This document shows positions 46,316 to 59,708 of a DNA stretch of 64,000 nucleotides, piece by piece (positions within the stretch are counted from its first letter, which is position 1; every line of letters begins with the position of its first letter). The stretch lies in contig NC_059372.1 in assembly GCF_019703515.2 (NCBI RefSeq), forward strand, positions 16,405,492-16,469,491. The letters are read 5' to 3'. The notes beneath the pieces were generated by a model. That model ran no database searches. It was not told the origin of the DNA and saw nothing but the letters and a program-made list of their open reading frames with translations. Both the position numbers and the translations under genes were made by a program. Origin of the DNA: Myxocyprinus asiaticus. Its lineage: Eukaryota > Chordata > Actinopteri > Cypriniformes > Catostomidae.

Positions 46316-47941
46316 AAGGTTATAATAGTTTTGAATTTTGTATTTAATTTTTATTTGTATTTAATTTTTATTTTTTTCCACTCCAATTTAGTTTAGTTTT
46401 AGTTTTGTTCGTTAGTTATTTGTTAGTTTAGTTTTTTAGTATATTTAGTTTTTATTTTAGTTTTAGTATTTATATTAAGGGATATTGGAGAATGGGGAAA
46501 ACAGGTACAGTATTTGTGTAATGTGGGTCGTATAGCTGGATTCCCCAATGTCAAATTTGTAAATAATATTATTGCAGGTGGCCTCCTAGGATTTTGTTTA
46601 TGGGCCCCATATGCTTAGAAACTGCCCTGCTAATAGTACAGCTCTGCAATCAACTCGATTCTTCGGGACAGAAATGTAAACTGCGCTGGGTACGGGAGGA
46701 GGCTATTGTCATATGTTAGTTATTACGTACGGTAGTCAAAGAAAAGCCTCCATCGCCACCCTTCTATGGAATGAGATCTACATTTTCATGTTGTTGCAGC
46801 AACTAACAGTCAGTAATAAAATAACAATACAGCAATGAATAGAAATAATTAAAATACAAAATTAAGAAAACAGTGCTTTTGTTAACAGATTTAAATGTTT
46901 TTAACAGCAGTATCAAGTAAACATTCAAAATGAAATGCTACGTAGAGCCTAAGTACTACTGGTCTTCACTGTATAATGTATAATACATTAATACTTTTTT
47001 AAAACTAATAAAGTTATCCAGTCAAGAACAGTGAGTGTTTTTCTCTTTTTCTTGTTATGGTTCTTTGATTATTATTATTATTATTATTAACAACAGGTCT
47101 ATTAGGTTACATTAACACTTACAAGTCCGATACTTTGATACAAATCAGATTTTCCCCCACTGTTTATGTTCACTTTAGACATCACTTTCTGATATTAAAT
47201 GAATATCTCACCAAGACGGCATTTTGGTGGAATTTTGATCGTTCAGGAGCGTATCCGCATTTTGAGCGTTCTCGGAGCACACGCACATGTGAGCGCACAA
47301 AAGCCGCCTGTCCAGTCTAAGCATACAGCTATTCCTAGATCGCTAGCAAAATATACAGTTACATGCCCTGTATTATTAAAAATAAGAATAAAATCTTTGT
47401 AATAAGGCCTTGGCTATATCACAAATATAGCTGGTCATTTTTTCGTTATTGTCATTCAGGCTACTTTTCTCTTGTACTTGCCCCTTTAAAAATCAACTTG
47501 TCCCTAACATAAGTTAATGTCAAGCCCTGATGAACTTCAAACCAAATAATTTACCAGTTCCAAATTAAATATAAATCAAATCACAGATTGGCAGGGTAAG
47601 ACAGAATGAGTGAAAAGACTGTTATCTACCTGCTTTGCCTCTCTTCACGATGGTCTGTTGCTGATGCAATGAGGGATTAGGCCGTCTATTATCACCGTCT
47701 AGTGGCATCTTCGTGTAACGGTAATGGTGGGTTAAAAACACCGCAACAAAAACTCAATCTTATTCAAGATTTTTTTTCTTTTCTTTTATTTCAGTTAGTT
47801 TCAGAGCCATGGACTAGTTTCAGTTTTTCCAATTATGTTATTTTTTATTTTTATTTCAGTTACGAACATTTATTTTTTATATATATTTTTAACATTTATT
47901 TTTAGTCTTCGTTTTCATTTTAGTTTACAATAATAACCTTG
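46316..47941. mobile_element. AT-rich non-autonomous element, caaggttat ends
   Basis: Left caaggttataatagtttt, right tttacaataataaccttg, with ttagtttagtttt-rich subterminal DNA on both sides. The 1.6-kb interior is mixed; a (TTA)n run lies at 47071-47090. Same family as the outer element at 16331-19590. No transposase frame and no clear target duplication. Confidence 0.6.
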
Positions 47942-48412
47942 CTCCACAGGCCTCAGTGTCAACAACCTCCTTATAACTGTGCAGTCCTCATCGAGGAATC
48001 AGATAAAAAGTCTACAAATTGATCAGTAGTCAATTGCAGTCAGTCAGTCATCATAAATACATTTATTTTAAATGATCAATATTAATTATTGTTTGAAGGG
48101 TAATTGACAAAAATTTGAAATATTTAAAAAATCTAGTTTAAAACATGTGTTATGGATTTTTATTTTATTTTATAATGTTCCTTGAGGTCCACTTATAATG
48201 TTAATGTGATTTTTTCATTAAAAGTAGTCATAATTTAGGAATAATTGGTCATTTTTTATCCAGTTTTTGTGCCTCTGATTCAAATGCACCATTTTTTGGG
48301 GCGTGTTTTCTTGAAGACTTAAGTGTAAAAGCTCACTGCTGTGATTGGCTAACATCTTTGCATGTGGATAAGTGTAAACGTCCCGTTATTATGTGCGTGT
48401 GGGGTTAAAAAA
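47942..48412. other. Region upstream of the candidate exon
   Basis: AT-rich. At about 48340-48350 the word gtgattggct is an inverted CCAAT box, about 65-75 bp upstream of the candidate ATG. No TATA box in the usual place. Confidence 0.35.
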
Positions 48413-48514
48413 ATGACAACCGGAGGAATTCATCCATACATGTTTGAGCCAGAGTCTGATCCCGAATTAACCCCCTCCACAAACACCACTGATACTGCAG
48501 TCTGTGACAGCGTG
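48413..48514 (+). CDS. Candidate first coding exon of an unknown protein
   Basis: The ATG at 48413 opens 34 codons (MTTGGIHPYMFEPESDPE, then LTPSTNTTDTAVCDSV) and is followed at once by gtaagt, a strong splice donor, in phase 0. The context aaaaaaatgaca has A at -3. The acidic HPYMFEPESD motif resembles N termini I have seen in predicted teleost proteins of repeated or P2X7-like zinc-domain families; that link is from memory and weak. No downstream exon is visible, and a foldback element begins 100 bp later, so if this was a gene or gene fragment it is now interrupted. Could also be a fragment carried by a transposon. Confidence 0.4.
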
Positions 48515-48613
48515 GTAAGTAATCACTGAAATTTACTTGTCTATTTGTGTAATAGGTATTACTTTTATTGTTGTTTAAACCAAGACGTGACACAACGGCG
48601 TGTATCTTGTTAC

Positions 48614-49845
48614 CAGGATTGGGAGGGTTACTTTTGAAATGTATTCCACTACAGATTACAGAATACATGCTGTAAAATGTAATTTGTAACGTATTCCGTT
48701 AGATTACTCATTGTCAGTAACGTATTCTAAATACTTTGGATTACTTCTTCAGCACTGGTAGATTTTTTCACTTGTTTTGACTATAAAAACTCTGCCAGTA
48801 CAGTAAGACAAAATACACATGTTAAAAATACATTCTCTGAAAAACCTAAATATCTTATGCAGTGTTGTTTCTAAAACAAGATAAATCAAATTGATCTTGT
48901 TTTAAGGATTTATTTATATTTTTACAGGAAAACAATACAAAAATTATCAAGAATACGATTTATGCCCTAATATCAAAGATCTTACTAGAAAGGAAGAAAT
49001 TATGATCCAACGTGAATTTTCTTGATAAAGAAATATGAGCGTGCCTGGTACAGTGCATGTAAAATGGCTAGAAGTAGCATTTTAGCTGTGCATAAAGCTG
49101 ACAATTTACACAAGGTTTATTTCTATTTCTTCTGCTCCAAACTTACTTCAAACGTACTTCTCTGTCTGCTCGTATGAATTAACACATCATAAGAAAGTGT
49201 TTCACCGCTGTTCAAATACACTTTGGATCGCATCATTTATATGTATAAATGTTTTCCATCTGAAAGGACTAAATATTAAATGAAACAAATGACAATAAAA
49301 TGCAAAGTAATCTCTTCAGTAATCTAAATACTTTTTGAATGTAACTGTATTCTAAATACCAATGATTTAAATTGTAACTGTAGTGGAATACAGTTACTTA
49401 TATTTTGTATTTTGTCATCTGTTCGTGAAACTTTTGAAAAACGCAAAGGAAAAACGTTTCCGTTTTTAGTACATCATTGTCGTGTAAACGTACCCTTAGG
49501 AAACATGCTAAGTTGAAATACTGGCTGAAATACTGAAATACTGAAAAATATCTAAAAATCAATTAGATTTATCTTGTTTTAGAAACAACACTGCATAAGA
49601 TATTTAGGTTTTTCAGAGAATGTATTTTTAACATGTGTATTTTGTCTTACTGTACTGGCAGAGTTTTTATAGTCAAAACGTGAAAAAATCTGAAGAAGTG
49701 CTGAAGAAGTAATCCAAAGTATTTAGAATATGTTACTGACCTTGAGTAATCTAACGGAATACGTTACAAATTACATTTTACAGCATGTATTCTGTAATCT
49801 GTAGTGGAATACATTTCAAAAGTAACCCTCCCAACCCTGTGCACA
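48614..49845. mobile_element. Foldback element with about 290-bp inverted arms
   Basis: The arm 48614-48905 (gattgggagggttacttttg, then tactgtaatctaac-type words) is the reverse complement of 49553-49845, which ends gtaaccctcccaaccctg. The match extends over about 290 bp with few differences. The 650-bp centre is AT-rich without coding. Such arms allow a long hairpin. I recognise the terminus as a frequent fish repeat but cannot assign its superfamily. Confidence 0.8.
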
Positions 49846-50470
49846 AGACATGACTCTGTTCTCATTACACACATCAGCACACCCAAAATAATTAATGCAT
49901 GTAAGCCAACATACCATAGAAACCACACCTGGCCCCTGCACCTACTGTAAAGAGAGAGATCAGCCTTGTTACAGTGCATGGCTGAGAGACGCCCTCTGTT
50001 CTGGCTGGTACAGCTGAATGGGGCAGTGGTCAGCACACAGACACCATATGAGTGAATAAGACAGATGGGAATTGCCTGGTGGTTTGGATATACAGATTTA
50101 TAATAACAGGAAGTGTGGCTGGGAATACATTTACTGCAAACTGTGTGTGTGTCTGTGTGAGAGAAAATCACAAAGGAGTGGGTGGGACGCTCTCAGAGCT
50201 AAATCCTGAAAAGCTGAGAGCTTGTTGGCTCACCAGGGCCCAGCACAGCACTGTTTTGTATGAATTGATTTTGTCTTACTTAAGCGACCTGCATTGTGTG
50301 TGCCGCTGTTTTTTGTCCTTGCTTTCACTTTGAACCCCAATTCATCTGTCACACAACCACAACTTGTCTCTCATATATCTTGAGTGGTGAAATGGCCTTA
50401 ATGACGTTCTTTTCATGTAAAAAAAAAAAAAAAAGAGACAAAATATGAGAAGCCATTGTTCACCTTTATT
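49846..50470. other. No feature recognised
   Basis: Non-coding, with a short gt run near 50142-50158 and an A run near 50420. The open frames on both strands do not resemble any family. Confidence 0.35.
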
Positions 50471-50625
50471 TAAATGGATAGTTCACACAAAATTTTAAAT
50501 GTTGTAATTATTTACTCACCCTCATGTTGTTCCAAACCCATATGACTTTCATCTGTTAACAAAAAGGAGTTCAACAGAATGTTAAGCTCAGTCACCATTC
50601 ACTTTAATTGTTAAGGTTTTAAAAA
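50471..50625. repeat. Fragment of the ggatagttcac dispersed repeat
   Basis: ggatagttcacacaaaattt, ttactcaccctcatgttgtt and cagtcaccattcacttta identify the same family as 287-778 and 53847-54606. Right end missing. Confidence 0.6.
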
Positions 50626-52015
50626 CAGGAAATTCAATTTGTAGTAAAAGACAAATAGTTTTATTTTGCAAACAAAAGTAGTGTGTTGTTTACCTATCTT
50701 AAAAAAAAAAAAACAAGTTCTGCGACTCTTTGTAAACAACAAAATGCCGTCACAGTGTTGTCATCGTAAGCAGCAACTTGATACAAATAAATAAGAAAAT
50801 ATTTTAGCTACGTTTTCAATGGCAGCAAACTTTTTTGATTTATTTGTAGCAAGTCATAGTGACGTCATTTTGTAGTTTACATAAAGTCGTAGAAATATGC
50901 CAAAAATCGTGCAAACAATATGAGATATGAGCAGTCAAACATAGTGGCCCTGTTTTTTGTTTTTTTTTGGGCCACGCTGTAATCTTGATATGTAAATTGA
51001 ACATGTTATCAGTGACTTATTCACAGACAGTTGTAACTCAAGTTATTGGACCAATCCCTTTTTGACAAATAATACCTTTCATGTTTTATCCACAAGGCAA
51101 CATTTATGCAGGCTTTTGTCTGAGTGGAAATGTATTTTGGGGGTTTATGCACACTAAGCATGCTATCTGTGCTCCTCGCAGCCATTCCTTCATTTCTCTC
51201 TCTCACATCCTTTGCATCTTCACCTCTTTTCCAGCCCCTCATGTTGCTTAATTTTTCTGCACACTATGCCAAATAAGTTAAATGTTAGAGGCACACATAA
51301 AGAGAGTTCTACTCTCCAAGTGGTGCTTGACAAAGCGCTGGAGGTGCAGTGTGTGGATTAGGGTTTCTAAGTGAAAGCACATCCTCAGAGTCCCCAGTCG
51401 GTGCTCCTGTAGGGAGCCCCTGGACCTACAAGCCCCAGAAAGGAAAAGGGGAAGATTTGCTGAATGGCAAAGAAAAAAACTAATGACAGAGACAGAAAGA
51501 AAGAAGAGAAAGAGAGCATAAAAGGGTCACTTTGAGAGAAAAGCAAGGACAAAGAAATGGATGGATGAAAGAAATGTCCATGTTTTGTGAGAAAAAAAGG
51601 GGTGTGAGAGGGCAAGGCTGTGTGTTATTCCCTGGTGGAGGGTTGATAAACAGAGCATTTTATCACCTGTAAAAAAGAGTGTGAGGAGGCAGGGGCCTCA
51701 GGCCCCTCCTGGGAAAGACAATCACTGGCCCTTTATTGACTGACCGCACTGCAGCAGGAACACAACATGCCACAACACAGGCAAAAACACAACATAGGAA
51801 CCAGCCAAAAAGACCCTGCTAACTCATTTAGCTTAGGGATGGTTAAGGGTGGCCGAATAGTCAACTTGTTGTCCAACAACTTTAAAGCACTGCTGCTACA
51901 GCAATTAAAGCACCACTATGTTGCACTATGTACTGTACACATGCAGATGGACGTTTTTGGCCGTTACGTTGCGTCTCTGTGCTTTTCACAATTTGGGACA
52001 TTTGCATTGTGTTTT
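50626..52015. other. Unique non-coding stretch
   Basis: Includes a purine-rich patch at 51430-51610. No exon or transposon end supported. Confidence 0.35.
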
Positions 52016-52037
52016 TAGATAGATATGCTCTGATGTA

Positions 52038-53445
<1,408 letters not shown>

Positions 53446-53446
53446 T

Positions 53447-53846
53447 ATCTGCCAATCATTGGTATCAGCCGATTAAAGCAATTAAATGTGCAATCGTACA
53501 TCGGGCGATTGTATAAAACAGCCGAAGATCAGGACCAATTATTTCCTGTCAAAAAGGGCCAGGAAAACCATCAGACAATTAGCTTGCAACCCTTGCTGTG
53601 TGTGAAAGAAAATGTAATTCTTTCAGCTGGGTGACAATGACATCCAGAGTTGCAATTTGTAAACTTTGCACTGTTAGAATTTCACAAGGTGGAACTACCG
53701 TCAAAACCTTTAACACAACTAATTTTTTTACACACCCATGGAATATGACGAGTTTGTAAAACTAAAGTGAAGCTGTTTCAGCTGAAATGGGACAAGATTC
53801 ATCATTCAGAATTCAGTTAATGTGAGTTAAGAACATTCAAAAAATT
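53447..53846. other. Spacer, probably hAT-like interior
   Basis: It begins with the tatcagccgatt-type subterminal sequence. The word cattcagaattcagtt at 53803-53818 is repeated at 54630-54645 beyond the foldback. Confidence 0.35.
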
Positions 53847-54606
53847 AAAGGGATAGTTCACACAAATTTTTTTAATTCTCTCGTCATTTACAGTACTTAC
53901 CCTCATGCCATCCTAGATGTGTACGACTTTCTTTGTTCTGCTGAACAAAAACAAAGATTTTTAGAAGAATATCTCAGCTCTGTAGGTCCATACAATGCAA
54001 GTTATTGGTGACCAGGCCTTTGAAGCTCCAAAAAGGAGATAAAGTCAGCATAAAAGTAATCAATACGACTCCAGTGGTTTAATAAATGTCTTCTGAAGCG
54101 ATCCAGTTGGTTTTGGGTGAGAACAGACCAAAATATAACTCCTTTTTTACTGTACATCTTGTTATTGCAGTCTCTAGAGTTGATCATGATTTCAAGCTTG
54201 ATTACATTTCCTAGTGCTTGACGCATGTGCAGAGCATTAGATGGCACTGGATGAAGTGTAATCAGGCTTGAAATCATGATAGCCAAGGAGACTGCTGTCA
54301 AGATGTACAGTGGAAAAGGAGTAACATTTTGGTCTGTTTTCACCTAAAACCAACTGGATCGCTTCAGAAGGCATTTACTAAACCACTGGAGTCAGATGGA
54401 TTATGTTTATGCTGACTTTATCTCTTTTTTGGAGCTTCAAAGGTCTGATCACCATTCACTTGAATTTTATGGACCTACAGAGCTGAGATATTCTTCTAAA
54501 AATATTTGTTTTTGTTCTGCACATGAAAGAAAGTCATACACATCTTAGATGGCATAAGGGTGAGTAAATGATGAGAGAATTTTCATTTTTGGGTGAACTA
54601 ACCAAT
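53847..54606. mobile_element. Palindromic foldback of the aaagggatagttcac family
   Basis: The left arm reads aaagggatagttcac, ctcatgccatcctagatgtg, gcgatccagttggtttt and tgatttcaagcttgatta. The right arm is its reverse complement and ends tttgggtgaactaacc. Symmetry centres near 54220, with arms of about 350 bp. The 113-codon frame on the minus strand (54343-54002) is produced by the palindrome and is not a gene. This is the fullest copy of the family seen in the window. Confidence 0.85.
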
Positions 54607-54761
54607 TTAATGTGAGCCTGACAGAAGGTCATTCAGAATTCAGTTGACAGGAGTTTAGAATGTTAATGTGAGTTAATAATGTGCTTTTTGTTTTAATTAT
54701 GTGCTTTTTGTTTCAGTGTTATGTCTATTCCTGAGAACAGTTTCTCTTAAACATGGAAAAC

Positions 54762-54968
54762 GTCATGGTTACTTGTGTAACCTCCGTTCCCTGATGGAGG
54801 GAATGAGACGTTGTGTCGATGTAGTGACACTAGGGGTCACTCTTGGGAGCCCGAGACACCTCTGGTCTTTGATAAAAGGCCAATGAAAATTGGCGAGTGG
54901 TATTTGCATGCCACTCCTCCGGACATAAGGGTATAAAAGGAGCTGGTATGCAACCACTCATTCAGGTT
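54762..54968. repeat. DIRS copy 2 left inverted terminal repeat
   Basis: Inverted match to 60025-60197 through gtgtcgatgtagtgacacta, tttgataaaaggccaatgaa and ggagctggtatgcaaccact. TATAAAAGG at 54932-54940. Confidence 0.85.
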
Positions 54969-55043
54969 TTATGCTGAGGAGCCGAGACAAGGTCCCGGCC
55001 ATTTCAGCTGGTAGTTCAGCGTTGTGGCAGGAGGGACACAGTG

Positions 55044-55148
55044 TCTCGTTACCTCCATCAGGGAACGGAGGTTACACAAGTAACCATGATGTTCCCTATC
55101 TGTCACTCACTCGAAGTTGTGTCGATGTAGTGACACTAGGGGTCCCTA
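55044..55148. repeat. DIRS copy 2 internal complementary region
   Basis: ggaacggaggttacacaagt, then aaccatga, complements the outer left end. gttccctatctgtcactcac, then tcgaagttgtgtcgatgtag, complements the outer right end. The two halves meet at 55089-55091. Confidence 0.85.
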
Positions 55149-55905
55149 GACAAAACGCCGCAACTGGCTGAACTGTGTTACCTGAACTGGCGGTGTGTGA
55201 CAGGCAGACAACTGTGTGCCTCATAGCCAGCGCACCAGGCCAAAACGTAACCTCCCCCAACATAGTTATGAGTGTCGAACGGCCCTTTGGGGACAAGTCG
55301 ACTACCCAAAAGATAGAGACAGGCTAGCCCAGTCGTGGCCTCTTTTCCCCTTCTTTTTTTCCACTCCCTAAAAGAAAGGGGGAATATCCGACTGGGCCGA
55401 CCAGGTCTAGTTTGGGGGTGTCCCTCCCAAGGGGAGGACCCCACGGAGTCCACACCTCGCCCAGAGAAAGGGAGGATATTTAAGTGGAAAATACTTCACA
55501 TGGTATTGCAGAGCTATGTCGGAAGTATGTCATGTGGGGAAGTCTCATGGTAGGTCCTACCCAACAGGGGAGGAGTTACTACAAATATGGAGACTGTGGC
55601 AGAGGGGCCTCTGCCCAAGGAAGATGCAGTTTGCCAACAGGGAAACGAATTAGCAGAAGATATACATTGCATGGGGTTACCTACAGGGAACCACCACATG
55701 CGGAGCACCTACCCCAGAACAGGGCTTTTAGTTAGCATGTGTACTGGGCCGGCAGCAAGTCTCTCCGAAAACTCAACTGCCACAGGGCTCGGAGGAAGTC
55801 AACCAGGGAACATAGTTTGTGAACACTACTGGGAGTTAATGGTGCACATCTTCAGCTCAGAGGAGGTGAAAGGCGCTATGTGCAAGCGATACACCCAGCC
55901 AGCTA

Positions 55906-56706
55906 TCATGGGCTTATCCGCTTGTATTGCGTGCCACTACCTGGGACGAAACCGGTTCCACCCGGAGGTTGTAGAACCTTGCAAAGGTCCCCGCTGCTCT
56001 GCAAATGTCTGTTAGAGAGGCACCCATGGCCAGGGCCCAGGAGGCTGCTACACCCCTGGTAGAATGGGCTCGTAGCCCTACCGGGGGCGACACGTCCTGG
56101 GCGTGATATGTCATAGCTATGGCCCAACATCCATTGGGGTCTCAAGATCAAATGAGAGCAGCCCGGACCGAACTCCAGGCACGTTTCACTGACAGAGAAC
56201 GCTTGCAGGTCTCCTACCCTCTTGATGGAAGTGAGCGCAGTCAGGAGGGCAGTCTTCAAGGAGAGTGCCTTAAACTCAGCTGACTGCAAAGGCTCAAAGG
56301 GGGCTCTCTGTAGACCCTGAAAAACTACAGAGAGGTCCCATGAGGGAACGAGGCACGGTCGGGAGGGATTCAGCCTTTTGGTGCCAGGAGCATGAGGTCT
56401 GAGAACCACATCTGGGTGGGCCAGTAGAGTGCTACCAGGATGACCTGCTCCACGTCCTCCCTGACCTTGCACAGGGTCTGTGCAAGTAGGCTCACTGGGG
56501 GAAACGCATATTTGCGCAGTCCAGAGGGCCAGTTGTGTGCCAGCGCATCTATACGGAGAGGTGCCTCGGTCAGGGTGTACCAAAGCGGGCAGTGGGAGGA
56601 TTCCTGGGAGGCGAACAGGTCTACCTGTGCCTGTCCGAATCGACTCCAGATCAGCTGGACCACCTGAGGGTGGAGTCTCCACTCTCCCCTGAGGGTAACC
56701 TGCCAT
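55906..56706 (-). pseudogene. DIRS copy 2 tyrosine recombinase
   Basis: In the frame from 56706, LTALTSIKRVGDLQAFSV carries the first active-site arginine, followed by ETCLEFGPGCSHLILRP. After a frame change and a loss of sequence near 56100-56160, a second frame (56114-55914) gives LRAHSTRGVAASWALAMGAS, with the H-x-x-R pair, and TFARFYNLRVEP, with the tyrosine nucleophile. The catalytic residues are thus all readable but never in one protein. Its job would be to integrate the circular cDNA. Confidence 0.8.
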
Positions 56707-57153
56707 AACAGTGCATCCGCTGCAGTGTTGAGGTCACCTGGGATGTGAGTGGCTCACAGCGACTTGAGGTGCTGCTGACTCCAGAGGAGGAGATGTCGGG
56801 CGAGTTATGACATACAACGGGAGCACAGACCGCCTTGATGGTTGACATATTCTACCGTTGCCGCGTTGTCTGTCCGAGATTACACGTGCTTGCCCTGGAT
56901 CAATGGCCGGAACCTCCGCAGGGCAAGCAGAATTGCCAGCAATTCGAGGCAGTTGATGTGCCAATGCAGCCGCGGGCTTGTCCATAAGCCGGCGGCTGCA
57001 TGCCCATTTGCAAAAGGCACCCCAGCCCGTTTTGGAGGCATCTGTTGTGACCACGACGCGCCTGGAGACCCGCTCTAGGGGAACGTCTGCCCGTAGAAAT
57101 GTGAGGTCGGTCCAAGGGCTGAAGAGATGGTGACAGATTGGCGTGATGGCCAC
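56370..57153 (-). pseudogene. DIRS copy 2 RNase H and downstream region
   Basis: RRVVVTTDASKTGWGAFCKW (from 57153) contains the first RNase H aspartate. A later frame (56663-56370) has GQAQVDLFASQESSHCPLWY and RIDALAHNWPSGLRKYAFPP, a segment conserved between RNase H and recombinase in fish DIRS elements. Two frames are involved, so it is broken. Confidence 0.75.
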
Positions 57154-57302
57154 GCGATGTGTCCCGCAGTGCCATGCCCATCTCGAGTGGATTTGCCACC
57201 GCTGAGGATGCCATATGCCCCAGGAGCCTCTGAAAAAATTTCAGTGGAACCGCTGTTTTCTGTTTGAATCCCTTCAAACAGGTCAGCACCGACTGTGCGT
57301 GC

Positions 57303-57900
57303 TCATTCGTGAGGCGTGCCGTCAACGACACTGAGTCCAACTCCAAACCGAGAAAAGAGATGCTCTGAATCGGGAGGAGCTTGCTCTTTTCCCAGTTGAC
57401 TCAAAGCCCTAGTCGGCTGAAGTGCGAGAGCACCAGGTCCCTGTGCGCACACAACACATCCTGAGAGTGAGCTAGGATTAGCCAACCGTCGGGATAGTTG
57501 AGGATGTGAATGCCCGCTTCCCTTAGCGGGGCAAGGGCTGCCTCTGCAACCTTTGTGAAGACGTGAGGGAACAAGGACAGACCGAAAGGGAGGACCTTGT
57601 ACTGATACGCCTGACTCTCGAATGCAAACCGCAGGAAGGATGTGTGTCGAGGTAGGATCGAAACGTGGAAGTACGCGTCCTTCAGGTCTACCGCCGCGAA
57701 CCAATCTTGATGCCGGACTCTCGCTAGAGTGTGTTTTTGCGTAAGCATCTAGGATGGGAGTCTGTGTAAAGCCCGGTTCAGTACTTGCAGGTCCAAGATT
57801 GGCCGCAACCCACCTCCTTTTTTCGGTACAATGAAGTAGGGCTGTAAAACCCCTTCTTCATCTTGGCCGGAGGGACAATCTCATCAGACGTACCGGTGGG
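57303..57900 (-). pseudogene. DIRS copy 2 reverse transcriptase
   Basis: The frame 57748-57401 reads RHQDWFAAVDLKDAYFHVSI (first catalytic D at residue 21), YQYKVLPFGLSLFPHVFTK and GIHILNYPDGWLILAHSQ. The last block is the palm box, which should be Y-x-D-D; here it is YPDG (about 57485-57496), so the second aspartate is lost and the enzyme should be dead. Upstream, 57880-57780 keeps PPAKMKKGFYSPTSL in another frame. Confidence 0.85.
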
Positions 57901-58351
57901 TGGGGCCTCACGGCGGGGCGAAGCCTGAGGTGCTACACGGTGTTGTGGCCGTGCTGAGTTTAGGGACATCGAAATACTTACCTGGCTCCTTGTGACCGCC
58001 CCCGGAACAGCCTGGGATGGGGGAGGAAGAGGCCTGTCCTTGTGACCCGTGGAGACTGTCACATCGGGGGTGGATTTGTGCCACAGCTGGGCGCTCAGGG
58101 GTGGAGAGACAAACCTGCCAAATAGAGTTGTGGACAGTGGTCATGATGACGGCCGTGAATACCAGATATGTGACCCAGGGAACAAGGAAACTGCTCTTGC
58201 TGAACTCTTGGGTACTGCAGCCACTTGGGCATGCAGCGCAATTAAATGCAAAGGTAACAAAAGATTCTCCTCCTGGCCCTCAACCGGGGGATGGAGTGGT
58301 CTGCTTACCAGCTCCAGAGCAGCAGGTTTCATCGTCCCTGGGTCGCCCATC

Positions 58352-59708
58352 TCAGGGGCGCTTCAAAGCCTTCACTGGTTCTTGGCGGCCGCGAGACGGG
58401 TGGTGTCTGCTTCCTGCGGTGGCCTCCACGCCAGGGCCGGGCTGCGGCAGAGCCGGTGCAGTCACCGCAGGGGGACGCCCTTGACGATGAGCAGACAGGG
58501 TGCGAGATCTTGAGCCGCGCCTGGTCAGGATGTGCCAGATAACCTCCGTCTGCTGCTTCACTGCTGAGAACTGCTTGGCAAAGTCCTCGGTGTCGCTGGA
58601 CTGGCCAACTTGGGAAATGGGGGCAGCAAGGAACCGTGCCTTGTCGGCCTCTCCCATCTCGACCAGGTTGAGCCCAAGGTAGCGCTCCTGGACCACCAAG
58701 GTGGACATCGCCCGCCCAAGAGACCGTGTCATGACCTCCATCCCCAGGAGAGCAAGGTCGGTCGCTGAGCACAGCTCCTGCATAAATCCCGGGGAAGAAC
58801 TACCCTCGTGCAGTTCCTTTAGCACCTTGGCAGACTTGCAGGAGAGCCATGGCATGCAGGGCAGAGGCGGCTTGTCCAGCAGCACCATAGGCCTTGGCCG
58901 TCAGAGATGACGTAAACCTACAGGCCTTGGACGGGAGCTTTGGGCGCCCACGCCAGGTGGCGGCGCTCTGCGGGCATAGGTGCACCGCGAGCCCCTTTAT
59001 CCACCGGGGGGATTGCCGAATTGCCCTTGGCAACCCCACCATCGAGGGTAGTAAGGCTGAAAGATCGGGACCGGGCAGTAAAAAGTGCCTCCCACGACCT
59101 TGTCAGCCCTTCATGCACTTCCGGGAAGAAAGGAACAGGGGCGAGGTGTGGCTTTGAGGGGCGCCGCGAGCCCAGGAACCAATCATCGAGCTGCGAGGGT
59201 TCAGGGGAGAGCGGAGGGTTCGACTGTAGCCCGACGCTCGCATGTCAGGAAAGTATGTCATCATCTCCATGTCAGCCTGTGACTGGGCGACCACACCCGA
59301 AGGGAGGAGCCCAGCTGAGGCTTCCGTGTCCGACTGGACGAGCCCGCTCTCCGATGCTGCGCTCGAGAGCTCATCACCTTCGCGGGCTCAGAATAAGAGG
59401 TCGAACTCACCGTGGGACGAGCCGGCAGACTCATCTGGAAGCCCGATCGGGGCAGACGAGTGTGCTGGGGAATGGGAGGTCCGTGGGGGGATACCTGGCG
59501 GAGATGGTCCCATTGGAGTCCCCAAATCGCCCCCAGTGCTAGCCGCGCTGGCCTCATACCCGTGGGTAGAAGGACCAAGGCGGGGAGCCTCTGGGGTGGC
59601 TTGCTTATGAAGGTAAGCCGCGACTGCATCGTTGCCATTGACATGTTCTCGCAATGAGTACATGATCCATCCACGAACGCTGTCTTCGCGTGAGCAGTGC
59701 CCAGACAC
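58352..59708 (-). pseudogene. DIRS copy 2 gag-like ORF1
   Basis: The N terminus reads GTAHAKTAFVDGSCTHCENM and SMATMQSRLTFISK in one frame (about 59700-59590). Other frames carry the middle, including KACRFTSSLTAKAYGAAGQA. The last 178 codons (58888-58352) contain MSTLVVQERYLGLNLVEMGE and RFLAAPISQVGQSSD. Closely similar to copy 1 gag. Frames change at least three times. Confidence 0.7.

Noticed and set aside
54002..54343. 113-codon minus-strand frame
   Set aside because: Lies across the centre of a palindromic foldback; the palindrome explains it.
58940..59542. 200-codon plus-strand frame, and several others at 33900-35660 and 58017-59610
   Set aside because: Antisense shadows of GC-rich DIRS gag and RT on the minus strand.
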